From Phycisphaerae bacterium (GTDB taxonomy: Bacteria; Planctomycetota; Phycisphaerae; UBA1845; UTPLA1): DNA of 64,000 nucleotides. The notes under the pieces are model-generated. The model searched no databases. It worked only from the letters and a program-made list of their open reading frames with translations, and was not told the DNA's origin. The stretch covers positions 120,378 to 184,377 of the forward strand of contig JAHBXN010000008.1 in the NCBI GenBank assembly GCA_019636475.1, written 5' to 3'. Made by a program: the position numbers and the translations under genes. Shown piece after piece: positions 1-8,754 of this stretch. Each line of letters starts with the position of its first letter. The first letter of the stretch is position 1.

Positions 1-657
1 GAGTACTCGGATGCGGATCGACAGAAGCTGCGGCATTACGGTTTGTTGCTCGGTCGGTTGCTCGAGGGGGCGCGCCGGGCGGAAGTCTGGCGCAAACTGG
101 CATTGACCGACGATCTGACCGGTCTGCCCAATCGTCGTCAGTTGCTCGCATTCGTGAAGGAAAAGCTCGCGCTCGCTCGCCGTGACCGAATGACAGTGAC
201 CCTGCTCGTCTTCGACATCGACGATTTCAAGAAATACAACGATCAGTACGGACACGATGCGGGCGACGAAATTCTGATCGAGGTCGGCAAGCTGTTCGCA
301 TCATGCAGCCGAAAGTCAGACCTCGTCGCTCGGCACGGTGGTGACGAATTCGTGGTCGTATTCTGGGATCCAGAAGGGCCGAGAGCCGTCGGCTCTGCGC
401 CGCCCGAAGGCGTGATTGACGTGCTGAATCGCTTCCGCAGCGCGTTGCAGCGACACGCCTTTTCGAGGCTGGGGCCGGACGCCGTCGGATGTCTGACCAT
501 CAGCGGGGGAATCGCACATTTCCCCTGGCAGGCGACCACGACCCGGGGGCTGATTGAGGCGGCGGATCGTGCACTCCTTCAGGCGAAAGCCGCCGGGAAA
601 AATCGATTCTGGGTGGTTGGCCGCGGGGATGTCGGCATCGAGGTTGAGAAGGCCTGA
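1..657 (+). CDS. Diguanylate cyclase, GGDEF domain (5' end cut off)
   Basis: C-terminal part of a protein whose reading frame is open back to base 1, so the start and any sensory domain lie outside the window. A complete GGDEF domain is visible. The DDLTGLPNRR entry motif is followed by the metal-binding FDIDDFKKYN segment, then GGDEF at bases 337-351. An RKSD inhibitory site stands exactly five residues before GGDEF, the usual product-feedback position. The family condenses two GTP into cyclic di-GMP, a cytoplasmic second messenger for adhesion and motility. All core residues are present, so it is probably active and feedback-inhibited. The next gene is on the opposite strand. The product class is secure; the input signal is unknown. 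Confidence 0.93.
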   Translation, partial: EYSDADRQKLRHYGLLLGRLLEGARRAEVWRKLALTDDLTGLPNRRQLLAFVKEKLALARRDRMTVTLLVFDIDDFKKYNDQYGHDAGDEILIEVGKLFASCSRKSDLVARHGGDEFVVVFWDPEGPRAVGSAPPEGVIDVLNRFRSALQRHAFSRLGPDAVGCLTISGGIAHFPWQATTTRGLIEAADRALLQAKAAGKNRFWVVGRGDVGIEVEKA

Positions 658-693
658 ACAGGCCGTACGTCTCCGGGCGGCGGACAGCCCCGT

Positions 694-1227
694 TCAGATG
701 CCGGCGCCGTGGCAGAATTCGAAGACCGGATCCGCAAATTCACCGACCGACTGATCGAGCAGCGAGTACGTTCCCATCACCATGAGCGGAGGCGAATAGA
801 CGTGGAGTGTCACCAGTTCGGCACTTCCCGGTTGAAGATTCGATATCTGGTGAATGTCCGCATCCTGGGAACCGCACACCTGGCCCTCGTGCAGTTCTCG
901 CGACGAGGCGGCGTAAATAAGGCCGTTGGCGCTCTTATTGAAGTATGTTTCCGTCGCGACGCCTTTGAGAATGCGCACCCCGCAGCTTGAGCCTCGGTGG
1001 TCATGGATCGGACTGCGTTGGCCGTTCTTCCAGCAGAGGATCAATGCATGGTATCCCGGACCGGCATGCATCAGGTTGCGACGATAGGTCTCGCCGCCGA
1101 ACTTGACGAAGTCCTTCACGTCATTGAGCGTGATCGACAGTTCCGCCAGCATCGACGTCAGTTCATCGAGCGGCACGCGCTGCGGATGGCAGTCCATTCG
1201 GGCGAGAAAATCGGATAACTTCAGCAT
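694..1227 (-). CDS. Cysteine dioxygenase, type I
   Basis: A 177-residue cupin that oxidises L-cysteine to cysteine sulfinate with O2 and a mononuclear iron. The iron-ligand pattern is visible: H75 and H77 in PIHDHRGSSCG and H126 in DADIHQISN. C82 and Y144 (LHVYSPP) match the Cys-Tyr crosslink pair known from type I enzymes, and R50 is a candidate carboxylate ligand. I chose the ATG at 1227 because GGAG precedes it by eight bases; a longer frame to 1254 lacks such support. It lies about 80 bp downstream of the ATP sulfurylase gene on the same strand, so the two are probably one sulfur-metabolism operon. 3-Hydroxyanthranilate dioxygenase is another small cupin, but the Cys/Tyr pair argues for cysteine dioxygenase. 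Confidence 0.88.
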   Translation of the reverse strand: MLKLSDFLARMDCHPQRVPLDELTSMLAELSITLNDVKDFVKFGGETYRRNLMHAGPGYHALILCWKNGQRSPIHDHRGSSCGVRILKGVATETYFNKSANGLIYAASSRELHEGQVCGSQDADIHQISNLQPGSAELVTLHVYSPPLMVMGTYSLLDQSVGEFADPVFEFCHGAGI

Positions 1228-1307
1228 CTTGGCGACTCCACGTCCGCACCGCATTCAACCACAGAAGATTCTACCACGTGCCAGCCGCCGGCGCCGCCGG
1301 AGCGGCG

Positions 1308-2558
1308 TCACTTCTTCATTTTTTCGATCAGAATTCTGGCGGTCTCGGGTCGCATGATCCGCGGGTCCGGCAGCTTTCCAGCCTGCAATTCCTCGCGAAT
1401 CTGCCTGCCGGAAATCGAAACCGGCTTTTCATTGGGATGCTGCTCAACCAGGGCGACACGACCGACGCTTTCGTAAAAAGCGGCAAATCCGACCTTGACC
1501 GGCTGAATCTCCAGCTTGCCGGGCAGTTGATCGTAGATGCGCTGGGCATCGAGCCCGTCCCAGATGTCGCTCCCGTCATCATAAGGGGCATCGGCATGCT
1601 TTCGACCGATGATGATGTGGGTGAAACCGTAGTTCTGTCGGTAGATGCCGTGCATGACGGCCTCGCTCGGGCCGGCGTAGAACATCTTGATATCAAGGCC
1701 GAGGAGTATGACGCGGTCGTGCAGTGTGTAGGACTTGCCGGCCCAGAGTGCCTCATCCTTGTCACCTTGTCCAAGGGCGTTCTGCTCGATCAGTGCCTCA
1801 TACGTGGCCATGCGCGTCGCGGCGTCCACGTCGTCCGATTTGGTCTCGCCGATCAGCGGGTTCAGCACGGCGCCGGCGGTATCGCAATCCCGTATCAGCG
1901 TTTCGAGACCGTAAATCAGCGCATACTCGTGGGCGCGGTGCAGCGGGTTGCGCGTCTGAAAAGCAACGACCTTGGTCCAGCCCTTCGCGGCGAAGAGCTT
2001 CCGGGTTTCTTCCGGTCGCAGGACGTATTTCCCGTATTTCGGATTCTTCGGTTGGGGCAATACCTCGATTTCGCCGCCGACGAGCGCGTCGCGAGGGTCC
2101 GTCATGACCATGCGCCCGCCGGGGTGGTCGGTCCGGTCGGTTCGATAGACGGATTTGATGTACTTGGCTTTCTCGTAGTCGAAGAGGTCGCCGATCGTCA
2201 GCATCCCGACGAGTTGCCCTTGTCCGTTCTTCAACTGAACCTTCTGCCCGACGGAAAGCGAGGCGGCCTGGTCGGCGTAAATCGGGAGGGAGATCGGGAT
2301 GGTCCACGCGTAGGATTCGCCGTTATGCTCAAGCGTGCCGGTGTCCAGGCTGTGATGCCATTGGTCTTTGCTCATTGGTCCGGTCAGCGGGCTCAATGCG
2401 CCGTCGCCGAATCGGTAGACGCTGGATAGGTCCGCGTCGTCCACCGCGATGGTTTCGAGGCTCGAAGCCTCCTTCTCGAATTCGGCCATTCGTTCAAGGG
2501 CGACGGTTCGATTGACCGGGGCCGAAAGTCCGCCGTGTACGGGGATCAGGTCACTCAT
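1308..2558 (-). CDS. sat: Sulfate adenylyltransferase (ATP sulfurylase)
   Basis: A 416-residue homomeric ATP sulfurylase, which makes adenosine 5'-phosphosulfate and pyrophosphate from sulfate and ATP in the cytoplasm. The nucleotide-binding motif [11 protein letters not shown] is at residues 201-211 and the second conserved loop, GRKHADAP, is near 318-325. There is no C-terminal APS-kinase domain, and the length fits the single-domain form. The frame extends to 2645, but ATG 2558 with GAG about ten bases upstream gives the family-like N-terminus. Cysteine dioxygenase follows on the same strand. The divergent neighbour is aroB across about 140 bp. A 13-bp palindrome beside a possible -10 element hints at repressor control. 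Sulfate assimilation is the likely role; no APS reductase or kinase is in view. Confidence 0.95.
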   Translation of the reverse strand: MSDLIPVHGGLSAPVNRTVALERMAEFEKEASSLETIAVDDADLSSVYRFGDGALSPLTGPMSKDQWHHSLDTGTLEHNGESYAWTIPISLPIYADQAASLSVGQKVQLKNGQGQLVGMLTIGDLFDYEKAKYIKSVYRTDRTDHPGGRMVMTDPRDALVGGEIEVLPQPKNPKYGKYVLRPEETRKLFAAKGWTKVVAFQTRNPLHRAHEYALIYGLETLIRDCDTAGAVLNPLIGETKSDDVDAATRMATYEALIEQNALGQGDKDEALWAGKSYTLHDRVILLGLDIKMFYAGPSEAVMHGIYRQNYGFTHIIIGRKHADAPYDDGSDIWDGLDAQRIYDQLPGKLEIQPVKVGFAAFYESVGRVALVEQHPNEKPVSISGRQIREELQAGKLPDPRIMRPETARILIEKMKK

Positions 2559-2600
2559 CTGGCGTCTCACAGTGTATTTGATGTGGCGCGAACAAGCCTC

Positions 2601-2627
2601 GTTATAATTGGGACGCATCTTAGATGC
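2601..2627 (-). promoter_or_regulatory. Possible sat promoter with palindromic operator
   Basis: Reading leftwards, TATAAC (2606-2601) is a five-of-six match to a -10 box, about 40 bases before the sat start. Just upstream is a perfect palindrome, GCATCT-T-AGATGC (2615-2627), which would lie between the -10 and -35 positions, a common repressor site. No convincing -35 box was seen. This is inferred from sequence only. Confidence 0.35.
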
Positions 2628-2698
2628 CGGGGGTGGATCATTCAACCTCGCGGGAAATCGGTCGGGCAGTCAGACGCCGTTGTGAGTGACGTGCATCA

Positions 2699-3793
2699 TT
2701 GATCACTGTAAACGTGAATCTGGCGAGTTGTGGATATCCGATTCGGATCGGCTCCGGCCTGCTCGATCGGGCCGGTGATGAATTCACCGCGCTGACGCGG
2801 GGCACTCGCGCGTCCATTGTGACGGACGCCAACGTGGGGCCGCTCTACGCGGCTCGATTGGCGGATTCGCTCTCACGATGCGGTGTCGACTCGGCGATTT
2901 TCACGATCCGGGCAGGCGAGGCGGCCAAGTCCATGGACTCGGTGCGAGACCTGTACGACCGGCTCGCGGAACGCCGACACGCACGTGGGGAGCCCGTGAT
3001 CGCGCTGGGCGGAGGGGTCGTCGGAGATGTGACGGGTTTTGTCGCCGCAACGTGGATGCGCGGTGTGCCGCTGATTCAGATTCCCACGACACTTGAGGCG
3101 GATCTCGACGCGGCAGTCGGCGGCAAGACCGCGGTGAATCATGCGGCGGGAAAAAACCTGATCGGAGCATTTCATCAGCCGGAACTTGTCCTTATCGATG
3201 TCGATTGTCTGTCAACGCTGGCTAATCGCGACTTCACGGCTGCTCTGGCGGAATCAGTGAAACACGCCGTCATCGAGGGCGATGAGTTTGTGCAGTGGCA
3301 CGAGCGCCATGTTGATCAGATTCGGAATCGTGATTCGGCAACCACGATCGAATTGATTCGCCGCAATTGCGAGACCAAGGCGGCAATCGTGGCGTCGGAT
3401 GAGCGCGAGCGATCTGTCGAGAGTGTCGGACGCGCGGCACTGAATCTGGGCCATACAATGGGGCACGCGCTTGAGGTGGCGAGCGGTTACGAACTGCGAC
3501 ATGGCGAGGCGGTGTCACTTGGCCTGATTGTGGCGATGGATCTCGCGGTGCGATGGGTTGGATTCGATGAAGCAATTCGTCAGCGAATCGAGCGTTTGAT
3601 AGGCGCGCTCGGGCTGACCCTCCGTGTGAAAACCGCGCTCAACCGAGGCGTGATTGCCGGGTTCCTTGAAGTCGACAAAAAGCGTGGTCAGTCGGGCATC
3701 CGATTCGTCCTTCCTCGGCGACTGGGGGAACTCTGCTGGCATAACTGTCCCGGCAGCAATGAATTAAGCAAAAGCCTGGACCGAATCGACTGA
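2699..3793 (+). CDS. aroB: 3-Dehydroquinate synthase
   Basis: A 364-residue second enzyme of the shikimate pathway, converting DAHP to 3-dehydroquinate with NAD and a divalent metal. The NAD-binding GGGVVGDVTGF motif is at residues 104-114, followed by PTTLEADLDAAVGGKTAVNH. The metal and active-site elements AESVKHAVIE, NLGHTMGHALE and RHGEAVSLG follow in the usual order. The start is taken as TTG at 2699, which gives the normal family N-terminus; the upstream ribosome site is weak (GAG about ten bases before), so the exact start is uncertain. It is transcribed divergently from sat, and no other shikimate gene is adjacent. Identification is secure. Confidence 0.94.
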   Translation: MITVNVNLASCGYPIRIGSGLLDRAGDEFTALTRGTRASIVTDANVGPLYAARLADSLSRCGVDSAIFTIRAGEAAKSMDSVRDLYDRLAERRHARGEPVIALGGGVVGDVTGFVAATWMRGVPLIQIPTTLEADLDAAVGGKTAVNHAAGKNLIGAFHQPELVLIDVDCLSTLANRDFTAALAESVKHAVIEGDEFVQWHERHVDQIRNRDSATTIELIRRNCETKAAIVASDERERSVESVGRAALNLGHTMGHALEVASGYELRHGEAVSLGLIVAMDLAVRWVGFDEAIRQRIERLIGALGLTLRVKTALNRGVIAGFLEVDKKRGQSGIRFVLPRRLGELCWHNCPGSNELSKSLDRID

Positions 3794-3860
3794 CGCCACG
3801 CCGGTATTTCGCAGAGGAATTTCGCACACCGGGGGAGGTGGGATTGTAACGAATATGATG

Positions 3861-3888
3861 GATGTTGGGGCGAAGATGTTGGGGCGAA
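3861..3888. repeat. Perfect 14-bp tandem duplication
   Basis: The unit GATGTTGGGGCGAA occurs twice, back to back, at 3861-3874 and 3875-3888. It lies about 105 bp upstream of the predicted promoter of the PEP-CTERM gene. It may be a replication-slippage product or a double binding site; nothing in the sequence decides between these. Confidence 0.9.
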
Positions 3889-3994
3889 GTTGAGAATTGG
3901 GGTGCTCCACCATCTTCGTTTAGAAGTCCATATTAATGCGGTGGTTAGGTCGAAATTGGTCCCGATAATTTGGAACAAGAATGTGGCTTGCGCG

Positions 3995-4024
3995 TTGATT
4001 TCGGTCCCAGATTCGGTATATGAT
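3995..4024 (+). promoter_or_regulatory. Predicted promoter of first PEP-CTERM gene
   Basis: TTGATT (3995-4000) and TATGAT (4019-4024) are separated by 18 bases. They are four-of-six and five-of-six matches to the housekeeping consensus. The predicted start of transcription leaves a leader of about 95 bases before the ATG at 4126. Confidence 0.45.
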
Positions 4025-4125
4025 ACGCAGCGTAAGAGCCATGTTCGGAGTGATTGCGCACACTGGTTTTTTGGGGAAAGTCGCGCTTGGGGAAACTCTG
4101 AAGGTTGGCTGGGGAAAAGAAACAG

Positions 4126-4851
4126 ATGCTTAAGGGTTTAAAACGCGCATCTATTCTGTGCGTGGCGGTGTTGATGGCCGCCTCGACGGCAAAAGCTGCG
4201 CCCTATTTGTATGGCGACTTCATCGGAATGAATCCGGGTGAAGTTGACTTTCTCCAGGTCAAGGAGAACAGCGTAACGGATCCCGGCCTGATTCCGCTTT
4301 TCGACGGAAATGGAATGCCGATTCGGATCGGTAATACGCTGAAGTTCACTCCGACGACTTTTGTTTCATTTGCTCAGGGCGGCTCGGCTGACACGACGAG
4401 CGGCACGCTCACGATGCGCATCCGGGCGGACGTCGGACAGTTTCTCGGAGAAATTCGAATTCGTGAGATCGGCGATGCGTCTCTACTGGGTTCCGGCAAT
4501 GCGGCCACCGCCGCGACCATAAACGGTCTGCTGGTGCTCAGCGACATTGACCCCGGCCTGCTCAGCACGCAGACCAGTATTCTGACTGTCAACCCCGCAG
4601 CACCGTACACGCTGCCCGGCACCGGCTTCGTGGCGTTTGTCGCCGAGACTGTCATCAATCTTACCGGCCTGGGCGTTCGCGAGGTTGCCTTCAACTTCAA
4701 CAATACGCTGCAAACCACCAGCCAGAACGGCACGACTTCGTTCATTCAGAAGAAGGAAATCCAGATCATCGTTCCGGAACCGGGCACCGTCAGCCTCCTG
4801 ATCGTTGGCGCGGCCTTGATTCTCCGACGGGGGCGGCGCCGGCCCATCTGA
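4126..4851 (+). CDS. PEP-CTERM sorting domain protein (paralogue A)
   Basis: A 241-residue exported protein. It starts with a Sec signal peptide (MLKGLKR, then a hydrophobic stretch ending near AKAAP) and ends with a PEP-CTERM tripartite tail: VPEPGT, a hydrophobic helix, then RRGRRRP. This tail is the known sorting signal for exosortase processing at the cell surface. The body has no cysteines and looks beta-rich; I recognise no catalytic domain. ATG 4126 was chosen over an upstream TTG because GGGGAAA stands about 11 bases before it. The next gene but one feature (5181-5897) is a clear paralogue sharing GDF-x4-PG-x-VDFLQV and the LTM-IRA-GxFL segments. Surface or matrix role inferred; no exosortase is in the window. 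Confidence 0.85.
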   Translation: MLKGLKRASILCVAVLMAASTAKAAPYLYGDFIGMNPGEVDFLQVKENSVTDPGLIPLFDGNGMPIRIGNTLKFTPTTFVSFAQGGSADTTSGTLTMRIRADVGQFLGEIRIREIGDASLLGSGNAATAATINGLLVLSDIDPGLLSTQTSILTVNPAAPYTLPGTGFVAFVAETVINLTGLGVREVAFNFNNTLQTTSQNGTTSFIQKKEIQIIVPEPGTVSLLIVGAALILRRGRRRPI

Positions 4852-5180
4852 GACGCCCGGCCCGAAACCAGTTCGCACATCAGCGATTCACCAAGTCACC
4901 AATTCGAAGGCTCGCGCGAGGAATCGCCGGGCCTTTTTTCATGCGATGTTCGGGAAGCTCCCGTTAGAGACCTGATGTTACGCGAAGGCTTCGGCGTCTG
5001 ATAATCCGGCGTGCGTCATTTTCGGGCGTGGTGGTGGCACTTCCGCGCGCGACCGGCTTGAATTTGCCCGTGGGCCGTTCCTAACATCGATTGATCATTC
5101 GATCATGACGCCCGACATCCGTGCAGCGTCACTGATCGTGCTGTCTGAACAAATCCACTCACGAGTGGGGGGAACTTCCT
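4852..5180. other. Intergenic region between the PEP-CTERM paralogues
   Basis: About 330 bases. It contains a rho-independent-type terminator at 4907-4939. Nearer the second gene, GATCAT occurs twice, 8 bases apart (5093 and 5101). I saw no clear -35/-10 pair. The terminator suggests the two paralogues are transcribed separately. Confidence 0.55.
4907..4939 (+). terminator. Rho-independent-type terminator after PEP-CTERM gene A
   Basis: AAGGCTCG pairs with CGGGCCTT (one G-T wobble), and the 3' arm runs straight into a T tract. It is placed about 55 bases after the stop codon of the plus-strand gene. Confidence 0.75.
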
Positions 5181-5897
5181 ATGAGAATCAGGATCGCGGT
5201 TGCGCTGACACTTTGCGCGTGGGCGACTCATGGCGTTTCGCCGGCCGTTGCGTCTCCGTTCAATCATGGTGACTTTCCGTCGCCCGCTCCGGGCGGCGTC
5301 GACTTTCTGCAGGTGACGGAGGACTCGACAACGGGCACGCCGCCAATCTTTGAGGAACCGATTCGTGCCGGGGATAAGCTCATTTTTCAGCCTTCGGCAT
5401 TTGCGGCATTTGGATTCGGTGGGACATCGGATGTGATGAGTGGCGTTCTGACCATGAATATCCGAGCGGCAGCCGGTGAGTTTCTCGACTATCTCGTTCT
5501 TCGGGAACAGGCGGACTATTCGCTTCTGGGTGGAGGAACGGCCGCGACCTTTGCGAGTATTTTCAGCCAGGTCACGGTTGAAGATGTGACGCCCGGGGGG
5601 CATGGACTGTTCGGTGGCCCGATGAGCTTTTCGCCTTCATCGAGTTTCACGTTGCCCGGTTCGCAGTTCGGTGTCGCGGAAGGATTGCTCGTCATCGACC
5701 TCAGCGGTTTGGGCATTTCGGAAGTCAAGCTGACAATCGACAACGAAGTGTCAGTTGGAAGCGAGGCGGGCACAACCGCTCTCATTCAAAAGAAAGAGCT
5801 GGAGATCCTGCATACGAGCGAATATGTGCCGGAGCCTGCAACCGCGACGCTGCTCGCCTTCGGGGCGCTCGTGATGAGGCGTCGCAGACGGCGATAG
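5181..5897 (+). CDS. PEP-CTERM sorting domain protein (paralogue B)
   Basis: A 238-residue exported protein with a signal peptide (MRIRIAVALTLCAWA up to about VASPF) and a C-terminal VPEPATATLL-hydrophobic-RRRRRR tail, the PEP-CTERM sorting signal. The body aligns with the upstream paralogue: GDFPSPAPGGVDFLQVTED near the N-terminus, LTMNIRAAAGEFL in the middle, an LSGLGISEVKL segment and TTALIQKKELEI before the tail. A purine-rich GGGGGGAA ribosome site precedes the ATG by about seven bases. No enzyme signature is visible and cysteines are confined to the signal peptide. A surface or extracellular-matrix function is inferred from the sorting tail only. The following gene converges from the other strand. 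Confidence 0.85.
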   Translation: MRIRIAVALTLCAWATHGVSPAVASPFNHGDFPSPAPGGVDFLQVTEDSTTGTPPIFEEPIRAGDKLIFQPSAFAAFGFGGTSDVMSGVLTMNIRAAAGEFLDYLVLREQADYSLLGGGTAATFASIFSQVTVEDVTPGGHGLFGGPMSFSPSSSFTLPGSQFGVAEGLLVIDLSGLGISEVKLTIDNEVSVGSEAGTTALIQKKELEILHTSEYVPEPATATLLAFGALVMRRRRRR

Positions 5898-5906
5898 TCC
5901 GTGGCA

Positions 5907-7223
5907 TCATGGCTGGGCCGGAGCGGATGTCGGCGCGACTTCGCCGGGGATGCTTCTGAGCACGGGTTCGATGGCGGCAAGTTCCTTGGGTGACAGCTTC
6001 TGTCTGGCCTGCGCCGCCAGCGATTCGGCGAACTTATTATCACCGGCCCGAACGGCATTCGAGATGAGCGCGGCATACGCTCGGCCCGTCCCATCGAATT
6101 CGATCACCTTCCTGGACAGGGCGTCAGCGGCGTCGAGCCGTTTTGTCGCCAGAAGCGCTTCCACGAATCTCGCAGCGGGTGTGATGACCTGGGCACGCAT
6201 GAACTCTTTTGCCCGCGGGTCCTGTTTCTCCATTTCCGGCAGTCCCGCCGTGTAACGGGCGACATCGTCACCGAATCGCTTGTCGGGATCGCCGCAGTCA
6301 TTGAGCATGTCCTCATACCGTTTCGCGTTCCAAAGCGCATCGAACAGACTGCTCGCGAGCGCTCTTCGTGCATCGGTGGCGGTCTCACCCTGTGACTTGA
6401 GCTGGTCGTATAGCGCAATGGAGCCTGCCGAGCGCATCAGGGCGCGGTCGATCGCCACGACGGTCGCGGCCGATTCGGTCAGCGAATGCTTCGGCGCAGC
6501 GGCGGCGTCCGCACCCTGTTCAGCCCGTCCGGTCGCGGCCAGAAGCGCCTTGGATGCTTCACCGCGGCGTTGCTCGAGTGCGGCGACGGCGGCCGGATTT
6601 CGCTGGCCCAGGCCGGCGATCTTTCCGGCAAGAAACGCGTTGCGAATACTCGCGAATTCGGGCTTGTGTTTGGGTCCCTCATCGAAACACCAGAGATACT
6701 CGACGAGCGCTTCATCGAGCTTGCCGCGCTGAACCATCGCGTCACCGAGGCGCAATCGTTGAATCGGATCGTTTGGATTGGATGCCAGCGCTTCTCTCAT
6801 GATCGTGATACGGTCTTTTCCGGCAAGCGGGCCGGACGCGCTCTGAATGAATACGTCAGGCCCCACGAATCCGACAATGCGGTCAATTTCAGTGCCGTCC
6901 GGTCTGATGAATACGAGCTGCGGATAGGAGGAAATGGCGTATTTCTGGCTGAGGGGACGATTCTTTTCGGCATCGACCTTTATCGGGATCGCCTTCTCGC
7001 TGAGCAACTTTCGCACGTCCGGATTGGGCCAGGTCGAACGATCGAGCATCTTGCACGGTCCACACCAGGTCGTAAAGAAATCAATCATGACGACCTTATT
7101 CTCTTTTCCGGCCTTCGCGAGGGCCTCGTCGAAAGTCAGGTCGGCAAAGGGCTCTTCCGCCCGGGTCGCGGTTGCCATGAGCAGGACCAAGGATGCCATT
7201 AGATACAATCTCTCGCGTTTCAT
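5907..7223 (-). CDS. Secreted thioredoxin-fold protein with TPR-like C-terminus
   Basis: A 438-residue exported protein. A Sec signal peptide (residues 1 to about 22) is followed by a thioredoxin domain with an intact WCGPC redox motif at 53-57, the cis-proline loop near SSYPQLVF, and the thioredoxin end strand. The remaining two thirds are Ala-rich helices of TPR type (for example DPIQRLRLGDAMVQRGKLDEALVEYLWCF). The domain order resembles DUF255/thioredoxin_7-type chaperone-like proteins. It probably reduces or isomerises disulfides in exported proteins. ATG 7223 is preceded by AGGAG at ideal spacing, so a much longer upstream frame is rejected. The Cys-rich secreted proteins elsewhere in the window are plausible, but unproven, clients. 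Confidence 0.85.
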   Translation of the reverse strand: MKRERLYLMASLVLLMATATRAEEPFADLTFDEALAKAGKENKVVMIDFFTTWCGPCKMLDRSTWPNPDVRKLLSEKAIPIKVDAEKNRPLSQKYAISSYPQLVFIRPDGTEIDRIVGFVGPDVFIQSASGPLAGKDRITIMREALASNPNDPIQRLRLGDAMVQRGKLDEALVEYLWCFDEGPKHKPEFASIRNAFLAGKIAGLGQRNPAAVAALEQRRGEASKALLAATGRAEQGADAAAAPKHSLTESAATVVAIDRALMRSAGSIALYDQLKSQGETATDARRALASSLFDALWNAKRYEDMLNDCGDPDKRFGDDVARYTAGLPEMEKQDPRAKEFMRAQVITPAARFVEALLATKRLDAADALSRKVIEFDGTGRAYAALISNAVRAGDNKFAESLAAQARQKLSPKELAAIEPVLRSIPGEVAPTSAPAQP

Positions 7224-7346
7224 TCCGATCTCCTGACGCGACTTTTTCGGGGAATTCACAGCTTCAGGTAGTTTAACAATGCGGTCCGGGATTTGAAATA
7301 TCGGCGGAAAACGTGAGCGAAGCAGGGTACATTTGGCGGTTGGTGA

Positions 7347-7376
7347 TTGCGAACCGTTATCGTGTTCCGCTATATT
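7347..7376 (+). promoter_or_regulatory. Predicted promoter for mltA-like gene
   Basis: TTGCGA (7347-7352), an 18-base spacer, then TATATT (7371-7376). These are four-of-six and five-of-six matches to the housekeeping consensus. It faces the lipoprotein gene that starts about 90 bases downstream. Confidence 0.4.
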
Positions 7377-7465
7377 TCGCCGATCAATGAGGTTATCGGG
7401 ACGCGCATTCGTCCTGGCGGAGATGGAACTCCGCGACCCGTTCCTGGAATCGAAAGGAGTCGAAC

Positions 7466-8725
7466 ATGCCGTTTCGCCGTTTTCCGTTCTGTATTTTCGT
7501 TCTCGTGATCGGGTTCGCGATGGCCGGTTGTCAGAAGCCGGTTGAGCCCGTTCCGATGGGCAATATCGAAAAGAACTATGATCGGCCGTTACCGCCGGGC
7601 CAGTTCGCGCTCCGCAAACTGACCGACGAATCCCAGTACCCGAATTTTGCGGAAGGCTGGTACAAGGCGAAAGGGGTCGGACTTCGGGAAGCTGTTCAAC
7701 AGAGCATGCTGTATCTGAAGAGTCCCTCCAGCCGGAAATACTTTCCGATGGGGCCAATCACCCATGAGAAGGCGGTTGCCACACTGCCGCTATTCCTTCA
7801 AGTGCTTGATCAGTCTGACAGTCCCGAGCGTCTGAATCAACTGATACGGCAGTATTTCGATGTGTACGTTTCGGTTGGATGCGACGATGAGGGCACGGTG
7901 CTGTTCACCGGATACTATTCGCCGATTTTCGACGGCAGCATGACGCAGACCGAGCACTTCCGCTATCCGCTTTACAAGTTGCCGGCGGAAATCAAGAAAG
8001 ACGACGAGGGCAACGTGGTCGGCGGACCGTGGCGAACGCGGGAGGAAATCGAGTCGCAGCGACTGCTCGCGGGCGAGGAACTCGTCTGGCTCGGCGATCG
8101 ATTCGAGACTTATGTCGTGACGGTACAAGGCTCAGGCTTTATACGAATGCCGGATGGATCGCTCTATGAAGTGGGTTATGCAGGCAATAACGGGCATGAC
8201 TATACGCCAATTGGCAAGATGCTCATCGCGGATGGAAAGATCGACCGCAATCGACTTTCGCTCGCGACGATGATTCGGCACTTTCAGCAGTATCCGCAGG
8301 ACATGGATCAATATCTATTCCAGAACAAGCGATACATCTTCTTCAAAGAATCGTCGGGTGGGCCGTACGGCTGTCTGGGCAAGCGCGTAACGCCGTTGCA
8401 CTCCATCGCAACTGACAAAGAGATTTTCCCACGCGCGTCGCTCTGCTTTCTTGATACCAGGGTTCCGGAGGAAGGCGGCCAAACCATGCGGCCCTTCCGG
8501 AATTTCGTTCTGGACCAGGACCGTGGGGCAGCGATTCGCGCTCCTGGCCGTTGTGACATTTACATGGGCGTCGGCGATCGGGCGGGGCAGATGGCGGGCT
8601 TCACCTACAGCGAAGGCCGCATGTACTATTTATTCGCGAAGGATGGCGTGAATTCGATTGAATCGGTGGCCGGCGGCGGTGATGAGAACGGCCGAGTCGA
8701 TGATGGCATGGGACGCCGGCGCTGA
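7466..8725 (+). CDS. mltA: MltA-type membrane-bound lytic transglycosylase (GH102)
   Basis: A 419-residue lipoprotein with a signal peptide and lipobox AMAGC, the lipidated residue being C22. The family cleaves peptidoglycan between MurNAc and GlcNAc with 1,6-anhydro ring formation. MltA hallmarks are present: TGYYSPIFDGS, the VQGSGFIRMPDGS strand, YAGNNGHDYTPIG, and a C-terminal 3D domain with GRCDIYMGVGDRAGQMAG containing the conserved acidic residues. Length is normal for the family. AAAGGAG precedes the ATG by about seven bases. A strong terminator follows the gene. Its presence fits the view that planctomycetes keep a peptidoglycan wall. Identification is firm. Confidence 0.93.
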   Translation: MPFRRFPFCIFVLVIGFAMAGCQKPVEPVPMGNIEKNYDRPLPPGQFALRKLTDESQYPNFAEGWYKAKGVGLREAVQQSMLYLKSPSSRKYFPMGPITHEKAVATLPLFLQVLDQSDSPERLNQLIRQYFDVYVSVGCDDEGTVLFTGYYSPIFDGSMTQTEHFRYPLYKLPAEIKKDDEGNVVGGPWRTREEIESQRLLAGEELVWLGDRFETYVVTVQGSGFIRMPDGSLYEVGYAGNNGHDYTPIGKMLIADGKIDRNRLSLATMIRHFQQYPQDMDQYLFQNKRYIFFKESSGGPYGCLGKRVTPLHSIATDKEIFPRASLCFLDTRVPEEGGQTMRPFRNFVLDQDRGAAIRAPGRCDIYMGVGDRAGQMAGFTYSEGRMYYLFAKDGVNSIESVAGGGDENGRVDDGMGRRR

Positions 8726-8754
8726 TCCTCGATGAAGCCATGTTGTGAGATTTT

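Larger units (their letters stand above)
3794..4125. other. Intergenic region aroB to first PEP-CTERM gene
   Basis: About 330 bases with no convincing gene. It holds a perfect 14-bp tandem duplication (3861-3888) and a plausible sigma-70-type promoter (3995-4024) for the PEP-CTERM gene. No terminator hairpin for aroB was evident. Small reading frames here lack ribosome sites and recognisable proteins. Confidence 0.6.

Noticed and set aside
694..1227. Reading the small cupin as 3-hydroxyanthranilate dioxygenase, the enzyme missing from the kynurenine cluster
   Set aside because: The Cys82/Tyr144 pair, the HDHRGSSCG motif and the LHVYSPP motif match cysteine dioxygenase, and the gene is 27 kb from the cluster, beside sat.
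1278..2429. 383-codon plus-strand frame opposite sat
   Set aside because: It mirrors a certain ATP sulfurylase gene; long antisense frames are common in GC-rich DNA, and its translation has no recognisable features.
5093..5106. Two GATCAT copies eight bases apart before the second PEP-CTERM gene
   Set aside because: The hexamers are short and half-palindromic; chance occurrence is likely and no promoter could be aligned with them.
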